Below are positions 1 through 13,292 of a DNA stretch of 64,000 bases, piece after piece (the stretch's first letter is position 1; each line of letters begins with the position of its first letter). The notes under the pieces are model-generated. The model had not been told where the DNA came from. It ran no database searches and worked only from the letters and a program-made list of their open reading frames with translations. The DNA is taken from contig NC_134573.1 of NCBI RefSeq assembly GCF_050947875.1, positions 65,913,315 through 65,977,314 on the forward strand, in the 5' to 3' direction. The position numbers and the translations under genes are program-made. This stretch comes from Dermacentor variabilis. Lineage: Eukaryota > Arthropoda > Arachnida > Ixodida > Ixodidae.

Positions 1-54
1 ACAGAGATGCATAAACCTGTTTGCAGCTAATGGGGCTATGCGAAGAAAATAAAT

Positions 55-165
55 ATAGAAAGAAAGGAAGAAAGAAAGAAGGGAGCAAAGAGAGAAAGAA
101 ATAAAGAAGGGAACAAAGAAAGAAAGAAAGAAGGAAAGAAAGAAAGAAAGGAACAAGCAAACAAT
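55..165. repeat. GAAA/GGAA-type microsatellite
   Basis: Imperfect purine tetranucleotide tract made of GAAA and GGAA units, with occasional GAAC and GAGC variants. No gene is seen beside it. Confidence 0.9.
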
Positions 166-169
166 GCAT

Positions 170-1967
170 TTAAAGGTTAGTAGATGTTTGGAGTGCTGTG
201 CGGAGCTTATTCCATGACGCGCATAGCAAATAAATTGCCATTAGTTGCGCGTGCTCTGCCATGCGGCTAATTAAATTAGTCTAGCTAAGTAATTAATTTA
301 TTCTACGGCTGCTATCTCAGGGGTACTAAATTTTTTTCTGCACAGTATAACGCTGGCGGGTGACAGAACACGTCTAGTCTACCTGTCAAGGACAGTGGAA
401 AGATTACGAACTTCATCGCGTTTGATGAATGTGACGTCGTTACTTTAACGATCAGTACGACAATACAGAGCGGCCATAAAAGAGTGTCATTTTCTTGTTT
501 AGTATCGCGCTGTACAGAAGTAAACATAAGCCTTGAGGAATCGCTGCTTGCGAACACGCACGAGAAGGCACTGCAACTTACGCCGTAAGGAGACGGCACG
601 TTACAGAAGCGCAACATGCTTGCATACTGCTGCAAGTCGTGCGCTCGTTTATGTGTTGTTTTGTTAATGCGTGAGTTGTGAGTTGTATCGTGTTTGTGTA
701 AGTCCCTGTAGCGCAACAATTTTTGAACATGTTCCACCAACTAGCCATTCTAATCAAGAGTCTGACGAACTATTCTAAGTGTCTGTCTTATTGATCGTCC
801 CCTCCCGATGCTAGATTGCCTTAACAAGCTATTAAACGGCCTATACATGCTGAGAACTTCAAGAGCGAAATAGCGGGTGGACCAACAGATTATAATTATT
901 CCCGATATTTTACACGTAAAATGCGTTGCGCTTCTATTAATTTCTGATGCGAACGTCTTCCCATCGCTGTAACCTTTAAATCTTACGATACACAATTAAA
1001 CGTTGAAATTATTAGTGCGACTGTAACATTATTAACCCTCTTTGTCGCACATGTGCCCGTCAGGGTTCACTGCTACGGCGCATTGCAATAGCCAGAACTC
1101 TGCGATGGCTTCTGCTATCTTCAGTTACGCAATACTCGAGCGTTAAGGCGGAGCTGTGTACTCCAGAGATAATGAAACGCTGCAGTAGAAGAAATGGTGA
1201 AGATGGGTTTATGTGTTTGAGAGCTCTCTCGCAAGGTATGCTAATGTAGTGCGTCGCATAACCTCGGCATTGTCTTGAGAAGTATTATCTGACACTTCTG
1301 CTAACGGACGTTAGACACGTTGCTGGTACACATGGCGTCTTTTTTTTTACTTTCTACAGTTGGTACAGTTGGAATAACGCGAACACGATAATGGAAGCAG
1401 TCGCAAATGCTGTTGAATTTATGAGGTCCGATCAGAGACTAGCGAGTATAAGGACACCGGTGGGCCCGCGAGTGTGCCTCTGAAGCTGTTCACTTGATAT
1501 GTTAAGGGATCTTCAGGAAGCCAGCAAATTATTTTCGTCACTATTAGCGTGGCTCGCTAAGCATGAAAGCGACCGTAACTCTTTGTGTGTACCAATATTA
1601 TATATCGCATTTCTGCTGAAAACATTATTTTGCGATAACAGTGATATTGTATGCGGTTCTTCATTCTGTATCAATCTCGCTGATTGTGTTGTACCCATTG
1701 CTCGTGACTTTTAAATGTCGCTAATGTTCTATCGCTGACTAGTGCAGCGATAACGATGTGGCGTGTGCTCCCCGCATGTAGTTTATCCTCGTGGTTTAAG
1801 ACACTACAAGTGCTCGTCACTTGGTGTGCGAGTGGACGTATGTTTTTATTCGCTCCTCTCTGTATGTCATTTCGGTACGTTTATTAGGCAGCCGAACATT
1901 GTGAAAAAGCCGACGACGAAAGCTGCCCACCTTTACAAAATCATTCAGTAAATCAAGTCAGATCAAG
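170..1967. other. No recognisable feature
   Basis: AT-rich DNA. The open frames present (the longest is 142 codons, minus strand, 312-740) show no domain or motif that I recognise and are treated as chance. There is no clear repeat. Confidence 0.5.
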
Positions 1968-3364
<1,397 letters not shown>

Positions 3365-3369
3365 TGTTT

Positions 3370-3462
3370 TGAATTCCGCCCTCGTCCAAATGCGGCCGCC
3401 GCGGATAGGATCGAGCCCTCGGGTTCAGCAGCGCAACGCCACAGGGACTGAGCTACGGCGGC
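3370..3462 (-). repeat. SINE-A fragment, tRNA-like head
   Basis: Read on the minus strand, this carries a tRNA-like head: a GCCGCCGTAGCTCAGT start with a box-A-like segment, then a degenerate box-B region (GGGCTCGATCC) and GCGGCCGC. The same order occurs in the copy at 43988. The 3' body is not recognisable, so this is a truncated, diverged copy. Confidence 0.6.
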
Positions 3463-3789
3463 GGAATGGAAAATGCTGAAGACCTTCTTGAGGGAGAGGG
3501 ACAACTAGTATAGCGAGATAATCGAATGATCATAGTACACAATCGGCAGTAAATATCAGCACATTGTAGGCGCAGTAACTAACATACAGGTGCATATTTT
3601 CATAATTCGTTGATGTTGGGATTGTTTGGGAACTAAACGCTATTACTTGAGACTGTCTGACCGTTTTCGTGGGCCGATACCAAAAATGTACCGCAGCTTT
3701 AGCATACGCCGAAGAGGCTGCGCGCAAGAGACATTCAATAAATTACTTGACATTCTCATTCGAATGCGCTATTTCTTCTTATTACTTGT

Positions 3790-4600
3790 TTTCTCCCACC
3801 GAAGGTCGTCGGTTCGAGTGCCTTTATTGACGCTAGCTTAATTAACTGTGATTTAATCAGATTCGCCCTAATTAGCACAATTGGTCGTTGGTTCGAGTGC
3901 CTTAACTCTACATTCATTAGACAGTTTTAGTATAGCGTACCCTATACCATTGCCTACGCTAAATAAAAGCGGGTCGTCACTGCGCATGCGCTGAACGCTA
4001 AACGAAATAGCGGGTATAGCGGGCGTACGCAACGCAAACGAGTTAGCGTTAGCGTTTTTGGGGGGTTTGCGGAGTTTGCGGGAAACATGGCGGCGGTCCC
4101 GGCTGCCCGCTTCGAATTGGATTTGGCGTTGCTTTTGTAAAATGCACTTCGTTCGTAGCAAATGGCTGTGTAAACGGCTTTCGCTTAGTCTCAATCCGCT
4201 TCGACGACACAGTATTATGGATAACCTCGTGGTGTTTTCGAGATCGCTTCTCGTTTCGAACGAGTCGAAGCCTAACGAAAGAAACGTTCGAGATGTCAGC
4301 GCCACCTATCGCTACAGGCGCGAAATAGCCGCAACGACGGCATATGGCCTCTGAGATCCGAAGGTATCGCTGGCCAACTAAAACTGTAGAAAACGTGCGC
4401 TGCTTAGCGTACGCTATATAATAGCGTATAGCGTACGCTATAGTTACGTACGCTAAACTAAAACTGTCTATTAACTACACCTTACTTAACTTCGCCTTAA
4501 CAACAAAGGTAGTGTGTTCCATTCGTACATCAGCTCAAGGGTCCGACTCCCACGGAAGGTTGTGGGCTCGAGTCCCTGAATTAACTTTACCTCAATTAAG
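3790..4600 (+). repeat. Degenerate spaced repeat with GGTTCGAGTGCC core, split by a MITE
   Basis: The core GGTCGT(C/T)GGTTCGAGTGCCTT occurs at about 3804-3823 and 3883-3903, and a third, diverged copy (GGTTGTGGGCTCGAGTCCCT) lies at about 4558-4577. Each is followed by AT-rich DNA with repeated TTAATTAAC-type strings. The 549-bp MITE at 3920-4468 lies between the second and third copies, so the array was once contiguous. Confidence 0.6.
3920..4468. mobile_element. 549-bp MITE with TA target duplication
   Basis: The left end is GACAGTTTTAGTATAGCGTA. The right end, read in reverse complement, is GACAGTTTTAGTTTAGCGTA, a 20-bp inverted repeat with one mismatch. TA flanks both sides (3918-3919 and 4469-4470), as expected for Tc1/mariner-type insertion. 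The subterminal regions are rich in TAGCGTACGC, and a partial copy of the end motif (ACTAAAACTGTAG) lies inside near 4378-4390. The open frames inside resemble no transposase. It sits within an older repeat array. The superfamily is inferred only from the TA duplication. Confidence 0.8.
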
Positions 4601-5040
4601 TTGGCCTTTTCTTTTTGGCATGATGAGCGGCATCGGAAGCAGCTGTGGAGGAAGACGACGACGAAAGCGTGAGCAGTGGCACGAGCACGTCTATGCGCGA
4701 GGCGAGCTCACGCGACTTTCTGTGCCGCTCGCCGCGTTTTCAAGTTTCCACCGTCTGATGAGGCTTAATATAGTACAGTCTAACGCAGTGGTAAAAACCC
4801 CACGGTCGTACAATACCACCATGTGGTGGTAGCACAGGTACCATTGGTACCGTGCCGTATAGCGCGCGAAAGTAAATGTCTCGTCGACCAGAGGGGGTCG
4901 CAGACGCTGCTCGAGGCACCGAACTGGTTATTGCGTAAGTGGCGCTCGAAGTACCGCTTGGCTACTGCTTATGGGTAAGGCACGGTGGTAAGGGGAGCGC
5001 CACCTATAACACATACAGTGTTATAGACAACCACCTCCCA
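4601..5040. other. No gene; small palindrome
   Basis: The only structure noted is an 8-bp-arm palindrome (TACCACCATGTGGTGGTA) near 4814-4831, followed by a GGTACC direct repeat. No gene or repeat family is recognised. Confidence 0.45.
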
Positions 5041-5190
5041 AGGAGGAGGAGGAGGAGGAGGAGGAGGAGGAGCAGGAAATAAAGAGTGAAGGCAGGGATG
5101 TTAACCATAAATGCGTTTGGTTAGCTACCCTACTCTCGGGTACGGGGAAGAGGGAATAGAAAGATAAGATGGAGAGAGGGAGGGGAGGGG
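5041..5190 (+). repeat. (GGA)n tract and SINE-B copy
   Basis: About ten GGA units (5041-5072) are followed from about 5088 by GAAGGCAGGGATGTTAACC and then GGTTAGCTACCCTACTC and a purine-rich body. This is the order of the SINE-B core seen at 46010 and 61768. The 3' end cannot be fixed. Confidence 0.6.
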
Positions 5191-5199
5191 GAGGAAAGC

Positions 5200-6618
5200 C
5201 GCGGTGAGCTCGCGCACGCACGCGGAGGACCTGTGCGGGTCAAATGCGTTCGCATAGGCCAGTCGCCCTCAAGAAAGACAAAAAATTCCTTTTACAGCAT
5301 GGCGGGTCGTCGAGAGATAGGGACGATCTTCAAGTTGCACCTGCAAAGGCAACGGCCGATCGCCCAGTCGTTGCAATGCGATAGATAATGTTTGTCTTTC
5401 TGACTGAACGTCCCAAATTATGCGAAACGTATTCGTGGATGCCAACTGGGGTTGGTTCTTAATAAACGTTAATTGCGAAGCACCTTTTTTTGCTTAGCCA
5501 CACCAGGGAAACGGTCGCTGACATGATCTGACCTCGAATAGACCGAGCAAAAAAAAAGCCCAAAAAAGAAAAGAAAACGTTCTCCGGTTCCGCGGTGGCA
5601 TGTATGTAACCAGGTACCTCGCGCTGGATAGCCAACCGTCTGAGTGCAACTATATTAAGCCACACGCGCAGTACTTCAACATATGAATAAACTGGAACCA
5701 CGTATGCATGAGTCGCTCGCAAACAAGAAATAAAAATGCTGTTGGGTGCCGTAGGGTGTCGTAGCAGTTTCTTGAAAATAGCGCAGGCGCGTCTATGTAG
5801 AGTCGCGTCGCTCGCCTTGCACTGCAGTTGATCAAAAAAATGCACCATTGAATTTGGGATCGCTACCAAAAAAAAAAGAAAAAATTCAGCAGAACCTTTC
5901 TTATACGATGACTGTAGACGGCAACGTGTTTAGCAACGAATAAATACAGAGTCGCAACGTGTTGCCACCGTCGAAACGAACTATGTATGAGCAGTGAACC
6001 GCAGCGGGATTCCTCATTCGCGCTTCCCCAAGAACACTCGGCGCTATCTTGCGCCGCCGCAGCCGCGAAACCTGCGCGTGACCTCTGAGATTCCTGTCGC
6101 GCCGGTGCGCACGAGCGCTGATAAACGTGACGCGTCATGCTGCAACCGGCCACCTCGCTCGCGATTCTTTCTCGACCCGCCGCGCCATCTAGTGGCGCTG
6201 CCGAGATTTCCACGCGTGGCCTCCGAGACGACAAACATGACGGGGCGGTGCCTGCGGACGCCGGGAATCGTTTGATCGCTGCACGCACACTCAGTGGCAC
6301 ATAGCGACCCATGTCTGCGAGAGGTTCGTTGAAAGTGCCGCAGACGCAGTGCATTTGTTCCGCAGCCTGCTATAGCGTCAGGTTGCTGCCCTCGGGTAAC
6401 CTACGGTAACCTTTGTTCGTCAGAGGTGTGACGACCGAACGCCGTAGGCCTTAAGATAGTATCTTGTGGTGTGTTTTGCGGAAATCTTTCGTTTTGGCTT
6501 AGTCACTTGGCTAACGTTGGCTGGGATACACGGTAAATACCACTCAGAAGTCAATCAGTGCCCCTTGGATGGGTCGACATGTTCTGGCAAAAACCGTCAT
6601 CGCTGAGGTTATTTTTCT
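5200..6618. other. No recognisable gene; CpG-rich segment at 5990-6280
   Basis: Open frames of 136 and 163 codons on the minus strand have no recognisable domain. Their composition follows the CpG richness of the segment around 5990-6280. I see no splice-supported exon. Confidence 0.4.
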
Positions 6619-6619
6619 A

Positions 6620-6720
6620 CTTAAATGTTTTATTTATTTATTTAGTATTCTTCCAAGGCCCAAAGGCATTATAGGAAGGAGTGGTAAATAAAAATATTTG
6701 CACAGTAAAAGAGAGATGTT
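6620..6720 (-). repeat. Probable LINE 3' tail with TAAA units
   Basis: Read on the minus strand, a segment like CCTATAATGCCTTTGGGCC is followed by a short (TAAA)n run. This layout is typical of the 3' UTR and tail of CR1-like tick LINEs, but no coding part remains, so the call rests on layout only. Confidence 0.4.
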
Positions 6721-7859
6721 GTTAGGCGTCACCCTCCCTGTTTATGTTTATTAACTTTTTTGATATTGACATGCACATTAGATGGATGTCTTTATTGCGG
6801 TTTTTTATTCTAGGTCTAGCTTGCGAATTCAGGCTCTTTGGAAGCATAGCTACAAAGGAACAAGAATTTACCCAAAATGACACAGAAAGAAAAGAAGGGA
6901 GGAAACAGAAAACAGACAAACAAGAAACGAAACGTCATGCTCGCACGGTTTCTACCCTTCTGTCATTTACTGCTTTAAGGAGTTCATTTCAACACGTTTA
7001 GTTACTTATTTTTGTTATTTATTTTGTTTGTCGTTATTTTTAACAGTCTGATTGTCTTACTACCTGTTTGTTAAGTTGTTTTTCAGAACCTTTCTACAAA
7101 ACAAGAAAGAAAAGACAATGTTATCGACGAACTAAAACAAATGTATGCTAATACATTAGGAAGTCAGTACGCCTCTTTTTTTTAACATACTTAGCCCTGG
7201 ATCTCACCGCGCAAGCGGACTACAAGATGCAGTAATACGTCCTCTACATTATGAATAAGCATAGCGTCATGAAACGCACTGGTCTCCCCACGAACTCAAG
7301 AATTTGCCGGGTCATTGCTATCTACCTGCTGTCTGTCATGCTTACCACATATAATTTCTGACACATTGATAAAGAAAGGGAATTCTGAATATACGTGTAA
7401 ATAGATCTTAATGATGTTTGTCATAAGCCAGAATCGCTATATTTAATCAGTCATATTCATTCTAAACAATGATTTCTGCTGCGAATATTCTGAAGACCAT
7501 CATATGCTATAGCTCACGCGATCGAAAAGGCTCAGTATTCCTGTACACATTGATTTACGACAGAAAATTAACTAAAAAGAAATTGGGCAGTTTCGTTCGA
7601 AGGTTGAAACATTGAGTGCGACAGCGAGGGTTTAGCGCTGCGCTTCTGCAACAGTGTTCTGACTATACGCGGATCTGATTAACGCGCACGCGACATACGC
7701 TACTGCGCCGAAATTTCCGGCACCCATAAAAGCTTTAACAGGCCGTGCGAGGCCTGTAATGACATCGCACGGGCGCCACTATGCGGCCCGTAAAGAGTCG
7801 CGCCAGTAAAATCGCATCTCTTTCAGCTTTGAGCACATTGTTTTTCATTTGTAATATTT
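6721..7859. other. No recognisable feature
   Basis: AT-rich DNA without a supported gene or repeat family. Confidence 0.5.
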
Positions 7860-7867
7860 ATACTTTC

Positions 7868-7965
7868 GCTCCCCGTCCCTCTTCCCCAGTGCAGAGTAGC
7901 AGACTAGAGCGCACTATCTCAGGTCGACCTCTCTGTCCTTCCTGTCAATAAATTTTATTCTATAC
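7868..7965 (-). repeat. Diverged SINE-B fragment
   Basis: The minus strand contains GAAGGACAGAGAGGTCGACC, then CTGCTACTCTGCACTGGGGAA and a purine-rich stretch. The order and spacing match the SINE-B core, but divergence is high. Confidence 0.5.
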
Positions 7966-8204
7966 ATTGCAATATTGAATAGTCTGAGAAGATTTAAGAT
8001 AAGAGGCATGTGCTGCGAATGTTGTGTTTACCATGAAATTTGTTTGCAGGCTGTCGTTCTCAAAATTCTGATGAATAATTTAGTCAAGAACGTAAGATCT
8101 GGTATGAGCATCTTTAGTGATCGAACGGCGTAGCAAGAATAACCGCGTATACGGCAGGGGATAAGCATGTGACACACATATACCTATATACAGTACATAA
8201 GCGG

Positions 8205-8290
8205 TGCCCCACGGCGACGGCGACGGCGAAAATTCGCTTGGAGTGTCCACATAGTTGCTATCGCAATGAAAAGCGAGTGAAACAATTTGC
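8205..8290 (+). repeat. Repeat-D copy 1
   Basis: ACGGCGACGGCGACGGCGAA, then TTCGCTTGGAGTGTCCACAT and TTGCTATCGCAATGAAAAG. The same succession occurs at 51453-51530 (plus strand) and 41355-41440 (minus strand), which defines a dispersed repeat of at least 80 bp. Confidence 0.6.
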
Positions 8291-9720
8291 AGGATCTCTA
8301 CAGGAGACGGCTAGAAAGACGAAGCTTAGATAGCTATAAATCCGGTTCATCACGTACCTGCATGCACTATGGCTGAACAGCCACAGTGGTGTAGCACACG
8401 CAGAGATTACGGCACTAGATTATCCTTCAGTGTTTTAGTATAACACGATACGACTAAGACAATCTCCTTCTTGTTGTCGCAATTAATCGAACCTTACTGT
8501 GCAGCGCATTAACTCGATAACTTTGTTGGGAGATCGAATTGTGCAGTGTAGGAACGACTGGTGACGTGCGTGTCAGTGATGCCATGTTGCGAGCCACTGA
8601 AGAAAGAAAAAGCGGCAAAGCTTTGTCACTCCGCAAAAGTTCCTCATCCACGCTCATTTCTTTCCAGCGTGCTCGCAGAGCAAGATCGCAAGCTGATAGA
8701 GTAAAGCACATGATGTGTCGTGCCATTGCGCTTCGAACACCGTTAAATATTTATCAAACTGTTTTGCTCATCGAGTGCAGGTATACGTAGTTCGACGATA
8801 TTTGAATTGTTGAACGAGTGTGTAAATTAAACAGGTGGCGCGATAATAGAAGTATGCGTTATCTTCTCCACCGCTGCTGCAACTGCCTCAATCCTTCATT
8901 CGTATTACGCCCTGGACGATTCATTAGGCTGATTCAGCTTTTGACGCCATTACAGATGTTGACCACATACGTCGTCAGTTTTTCCACAACGTTTCATTGT
9001 CAGACGAGGAGAGAGAAATGATATGTAGCAAACACGAAAAAGAAAAAAAACAATGAAAAACAGCGACGAGCGCTTCAGCGCTCGCACCTTTGTAACGCCA
9101 TCCATGAGCCGGTGCGGTGCTCGTTGATAGCATTCCTGCCTTTGGTTACGTTTACATCGCAGCTGCGGCAAGGAGGTAAGGCTGAGGCGAAAATACGGGC
9201 TTGGAGGTTTCTTTTTTTTTTTCTAGTTGTATACATTGGCTTGGATGGACTTTTCGATTGTAGTTTTATTCGAGTCCCGCTACTACAGTGCCAGTTACCC
9301 GAAAATCTTGGCAAGCAAAGCGTAGACGACAAATAAAAAAGAAAACGACAAGAGGCAAGTAAATTGCAAGATTACTGCCAAAGAAAATAAAAGACTGTAT
9401 ATAGACTAATGCTGTAGACTACTGGTGTATACATGCCTATCGTCTGCGTTTGACCCCGTTAGGGATAAAAGGCCGAAGATACGTTGGGTAGACTCCTCCC
9501 ACTCGAAACCGTCGCCGACGACTGACACCTTCTACTCCGCACCACGAAATTAGATCACCTGCATGGCTTCAAGATCATTCACGGTGACAAAAGTACTTGG
9601 ACGGTGGGCGCATGCCTCTCAAGCCGAGAAACTGGCACGGGCATTGCTGCCGTTGCTGAAGCGACTGTAGTTTAGGTGAGCATATCCGGACGAAGCGAAA
9701 CCTTTGTTGTTTTCTTTCTG
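8291..9720. other. No recognisable feature
   Basis: The only open frames are short and overlap on both strands, and none has a recognisable motif. Confidence 0.5.
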
Positions 9721-9724
9721 GCAT

Positions 9725-9845
9725 TTTTCTTTTTAATTTTTTTTATCCCCTAACCCCGCCACTTTCCTGTGCGTTGTGTAGCAAACCAGGCGTGCTTCAT
9801 GTTGACCTCCCTGCCTTGCCTTTATTTCTTTTTTTTTTTTTGCTT
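9725..9845 (-). repeat. SINE-B copy
   Basis: The minus strand reads A-rich, then AAGGCAAGGCAGGGAGGTCA, then GCCTGGTTTGCTACACAACG and a GGGGTTAGGGG stretch. This matches the SINE-B core order. Confidence 0.6.
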
Positions 9846-11740
9846 GTTCTTGCTAACTTTAGCTAGATGTACGGTTAATGTTCCGGGGAAGAAGGTAACG
9901 AAATCATTTGAATTCAACTCAGCAGCGCCCGGAGCATCTGGAGCAATTGTATGTTCATAATCGTATATTCCTAAGAAGACACCGATGTGCACTTGAAGTA
10001 GTTCCAAAAGAGGCGCGGGTGTACATTTAACGAACGCCTACCCGATGATCGCGGAAAGCAGCTCAACGGTTCCTTCTCCAAGAGCAAATGGGACGCGAAT
10101 GTGTCCCAGCATTAATGTTTCCTATCGGCAAAACCTTCCAACGATGAGGGTGGAAGTCATTTGAAAGCAATAATACACAGTGGAGCAAAGAGGCACTACG
10201 ACAGCGCCTTGAGCAGACATGTACGCAACGTCTTCATGACATCGATTGCCCCCTGAAGCTTCTTACGGGCGCATTTTCTCGCATCGCTGGGGCAACAAAA
10301 GCAAGACGTAATAAAAAATAAACAAAAAGAAAAATAAAACATCTCAGCACGTCCAGGGCACATTGTCCTGAGCATGTCTCTCTTGCACCTTACTGGTAGG
10401 ATAAAAGCGTCGGTGCCGTTTCGATAAAGTGCGTTAGCCTGTCTGACATCCCCCACCTCAACCCTTCTCTCCCTGCCATACTGTACGTATCCGATGAAGC
10501 AAACTAATAGAAAAAGAAAGAGGCGAAAGTGTTTGTGAAGCACTGTGTAGAATGAACTCAGTAGCGAAAAAGTCTGCACGAAAAAAAAAAAAAAAAGAAC
10601 GTTTCGGTCGTAAAAGTTTTGCCTTCTGTGCGCTGTATATGTGAAGTACATTTTTTCGCCCGGCACGAAATCGCCGGCTCTGGGGTCGTGTCGACCTGAT
10701 TAAAGCTGTCGGCTCTGTACAGGCGGAGTGACGCGGAGTTCAATTGCCCGAGACAGACGCGGCACCGTGCTCACGTAGTGCGCAACGTCGATTTTCTATT
10801 TCGACATCGATTTCTAAACGTTGCACACGTTGCCGCACGGCCCTGCGATGAGAGAGCGTTAAATAAAACGGCGTAAGTTCGTTTTGTCCAGGCTATACAA
10901 GCACGTCCTTGGTGATGCGTTTGAGAGGACGAAGGGGAGCGTTGCTTGCAGTTCCTTGCAGAAGCTGTGGGCAGTTGCTTCGCATGCACAACTGCAGGCC
11001 ACTTTTGCAAAGTGACGCTAGGCTGGCATTGTAAAGCTATGCGAAAGCTGTTCTCTCTCTCTCTCTGGCTTGCTAACAAAAAAAAAAACAAAAAACGACG
11101 GAGCCGCGTATTTGAGAAGAATGTGTTCCCTAGCGTCCTATCGTCGAGAGCGCCGAATAATGTGTAATGATGAACTAAACGTTGAATAAATAATGACGTA
11201 TTAGGTAATACGGCTACTACATAGGTATTATTCCAGCTGTGTTCTGCACGACTATTACTGCGTTCGACTGATCTACGAATATTTGTTATCTGCTTGCTTA
11301 AGGATAACCTTCACATCACTCTCTCCGAGTGCTGCGTTTCTGAGGGCCACATACGGAGCACTTCGGCCGTTCTCTCGCTCGTGGCAGATCATCCGCAGCA
11401 GAGCTCTGCAGTTGCCGACATCGCTAGGTAGCAGCCGAAGTTGTTGTTGCTCGAGTGCGGCGGAGCTGAGGCGTGCGAGGCCTGCAGGTAACGGGACCGG
11501 AGAGAATGGAATGGCGCCGTTTTGTTTGTCTCCCTGTGCCTTTGTTCCGCTTTCCTTAGTTCTAGCCGGCAGCTGTGTACAGTCGGTAGTTTGTGGCGGT
11601 GCTTGTTTTAAGCCGTGGCCTCTGGAGTACGGGGCGTTGTGGCCAGGGTGGGTACATTTTCAGTTCCTTAAACACCACTGCACGTGGGAACCCCGGAGAT
11701 GCGGTTTTCTATGCCTTCATCTTTAGTCAATGTGGCGCCG
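9846..11740. other. No recognisable feature
   Basis: Several A or T homopolymer runs of 10-15 bases (for example 10581-10596). The 147-codon plus-strand frame at 11283-11726 has no recognisable domain and ends in repetitive DNA. No supported gene. Confidence 0.45.

Positions 11741-11826
<86 letters not shown>
11741..11826. repeat. (ATCA)n microsatellite
   Basis: About 21 ATCA units with one inserted C near the middle. Confidence 0.95.
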
Positions 11827-11827
<1 letters not shown>

Positions 11828-12261
11828 TTAACAGGAAGACGTGTTTTATGCGGCACTCCATAGTTCGGAGCCACGGATGTCAGACGCTGTATGGTACAAA
11901 CTGATTGTTTAACTTCTATAGTTTACGAATAAAGATAATAAAGGCCTCTTATTGCGATTAGGGAACATGTTGCGGAAGTGAATTTAGGGAATTCAGTCAA
12001 GGCGAATCTTGATGCTAGTATCACTGTCGAGGTATAACCGATCCTGAAATGTTCGGGCAGAACAAGACCATCCTCTTACTATATTTTCCGTTTCCGCTAT
12101 TCAAAACATTTCTTTAATTAAGTTATATGCCAGCAGGTCTAGTGACGTCTTGGTCATTCCCTGCTGCTACTGAATTTCACTATGGCGCCACGCGCAAGCT
12201 ATATGCAGCCTAGCCTAGTTTACGTACATGCGCCAACGTTTCTTTCATAGTGCCCCGTGGG

Positions 12262-12308
12262 ATTGCGACCGCCAGTCAAAAATCGAACCCGGGACCTCGA
12301 GCTCAGCG
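12262..12308 (-). repeat. SINE-A head fragment
   Basis: AATCGAACCCGGGACCTCGA at 12281-12300 is the reverse complement of a tRNA box B with its flank, preceded by GATTGCGACCGCC, as in the body of SINE-A. A CA microsatellite replaces the rest of the head. Confidence 0.55.
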
Positions 12309-12460
12309 CGCACACACACGCACGCACGCACGCACACACACACGCACACACACGCACGCACGACACACACACACCACACACACGCGCACACACACGCGCA
12401 CACACACGCACGCACACCAGGCTGAGCCCAGGATGCTACCCTGCACTGGGGAAGCAGAAA
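12309..12460 (+). repeat. (CA)n/(CACG)n microsatellite followed by a SINE-B core
   Basis: About 110 bases of compound CA and CACG units (12309-12418). Then GATGCTACCCTGCACTGGGG (about 12431-12450) matches the second half of the SINE-B core on the plus strand. Confidence 0.7.
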
Positions 12461-13114
<654 letters not shown>

Positions 13115-13189
13115 ACTATCATTGAACACGTGTCTGCTTAGCATAAGTAATAATAATGGCACCATTTTCTATGGTTGTCTGTTGCACTG

Positions 13190-13292
13190 TCTGGTTGTGG
13201 AAACTTATCGATGTGCATTTTGTTTATGTATTGACTCCTAACCCTGTAATAACCCCTGTGAGGAATTGACAGCATTCCAGGTTAAATAAAGT
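13190..13292 (+). repeat. Possible LINE 3' tail
   Basis: CCTAACCCTGTAATAACCCC, then a GGAATTGACAGCATT segment and GGTTAAATAAAG. This resembles the 3' end layout of CR1-like tick LINEs (a 'CCTGTAATG' segment followed by AAATAAA units). No coding remnant is visible. Confidence 0.35.

Noticed and set aside
4058..4354. 98-codon protein inside the MITE
   Set aside because: No similarity to a transposase, and the frame lies in a non-autonomous element.
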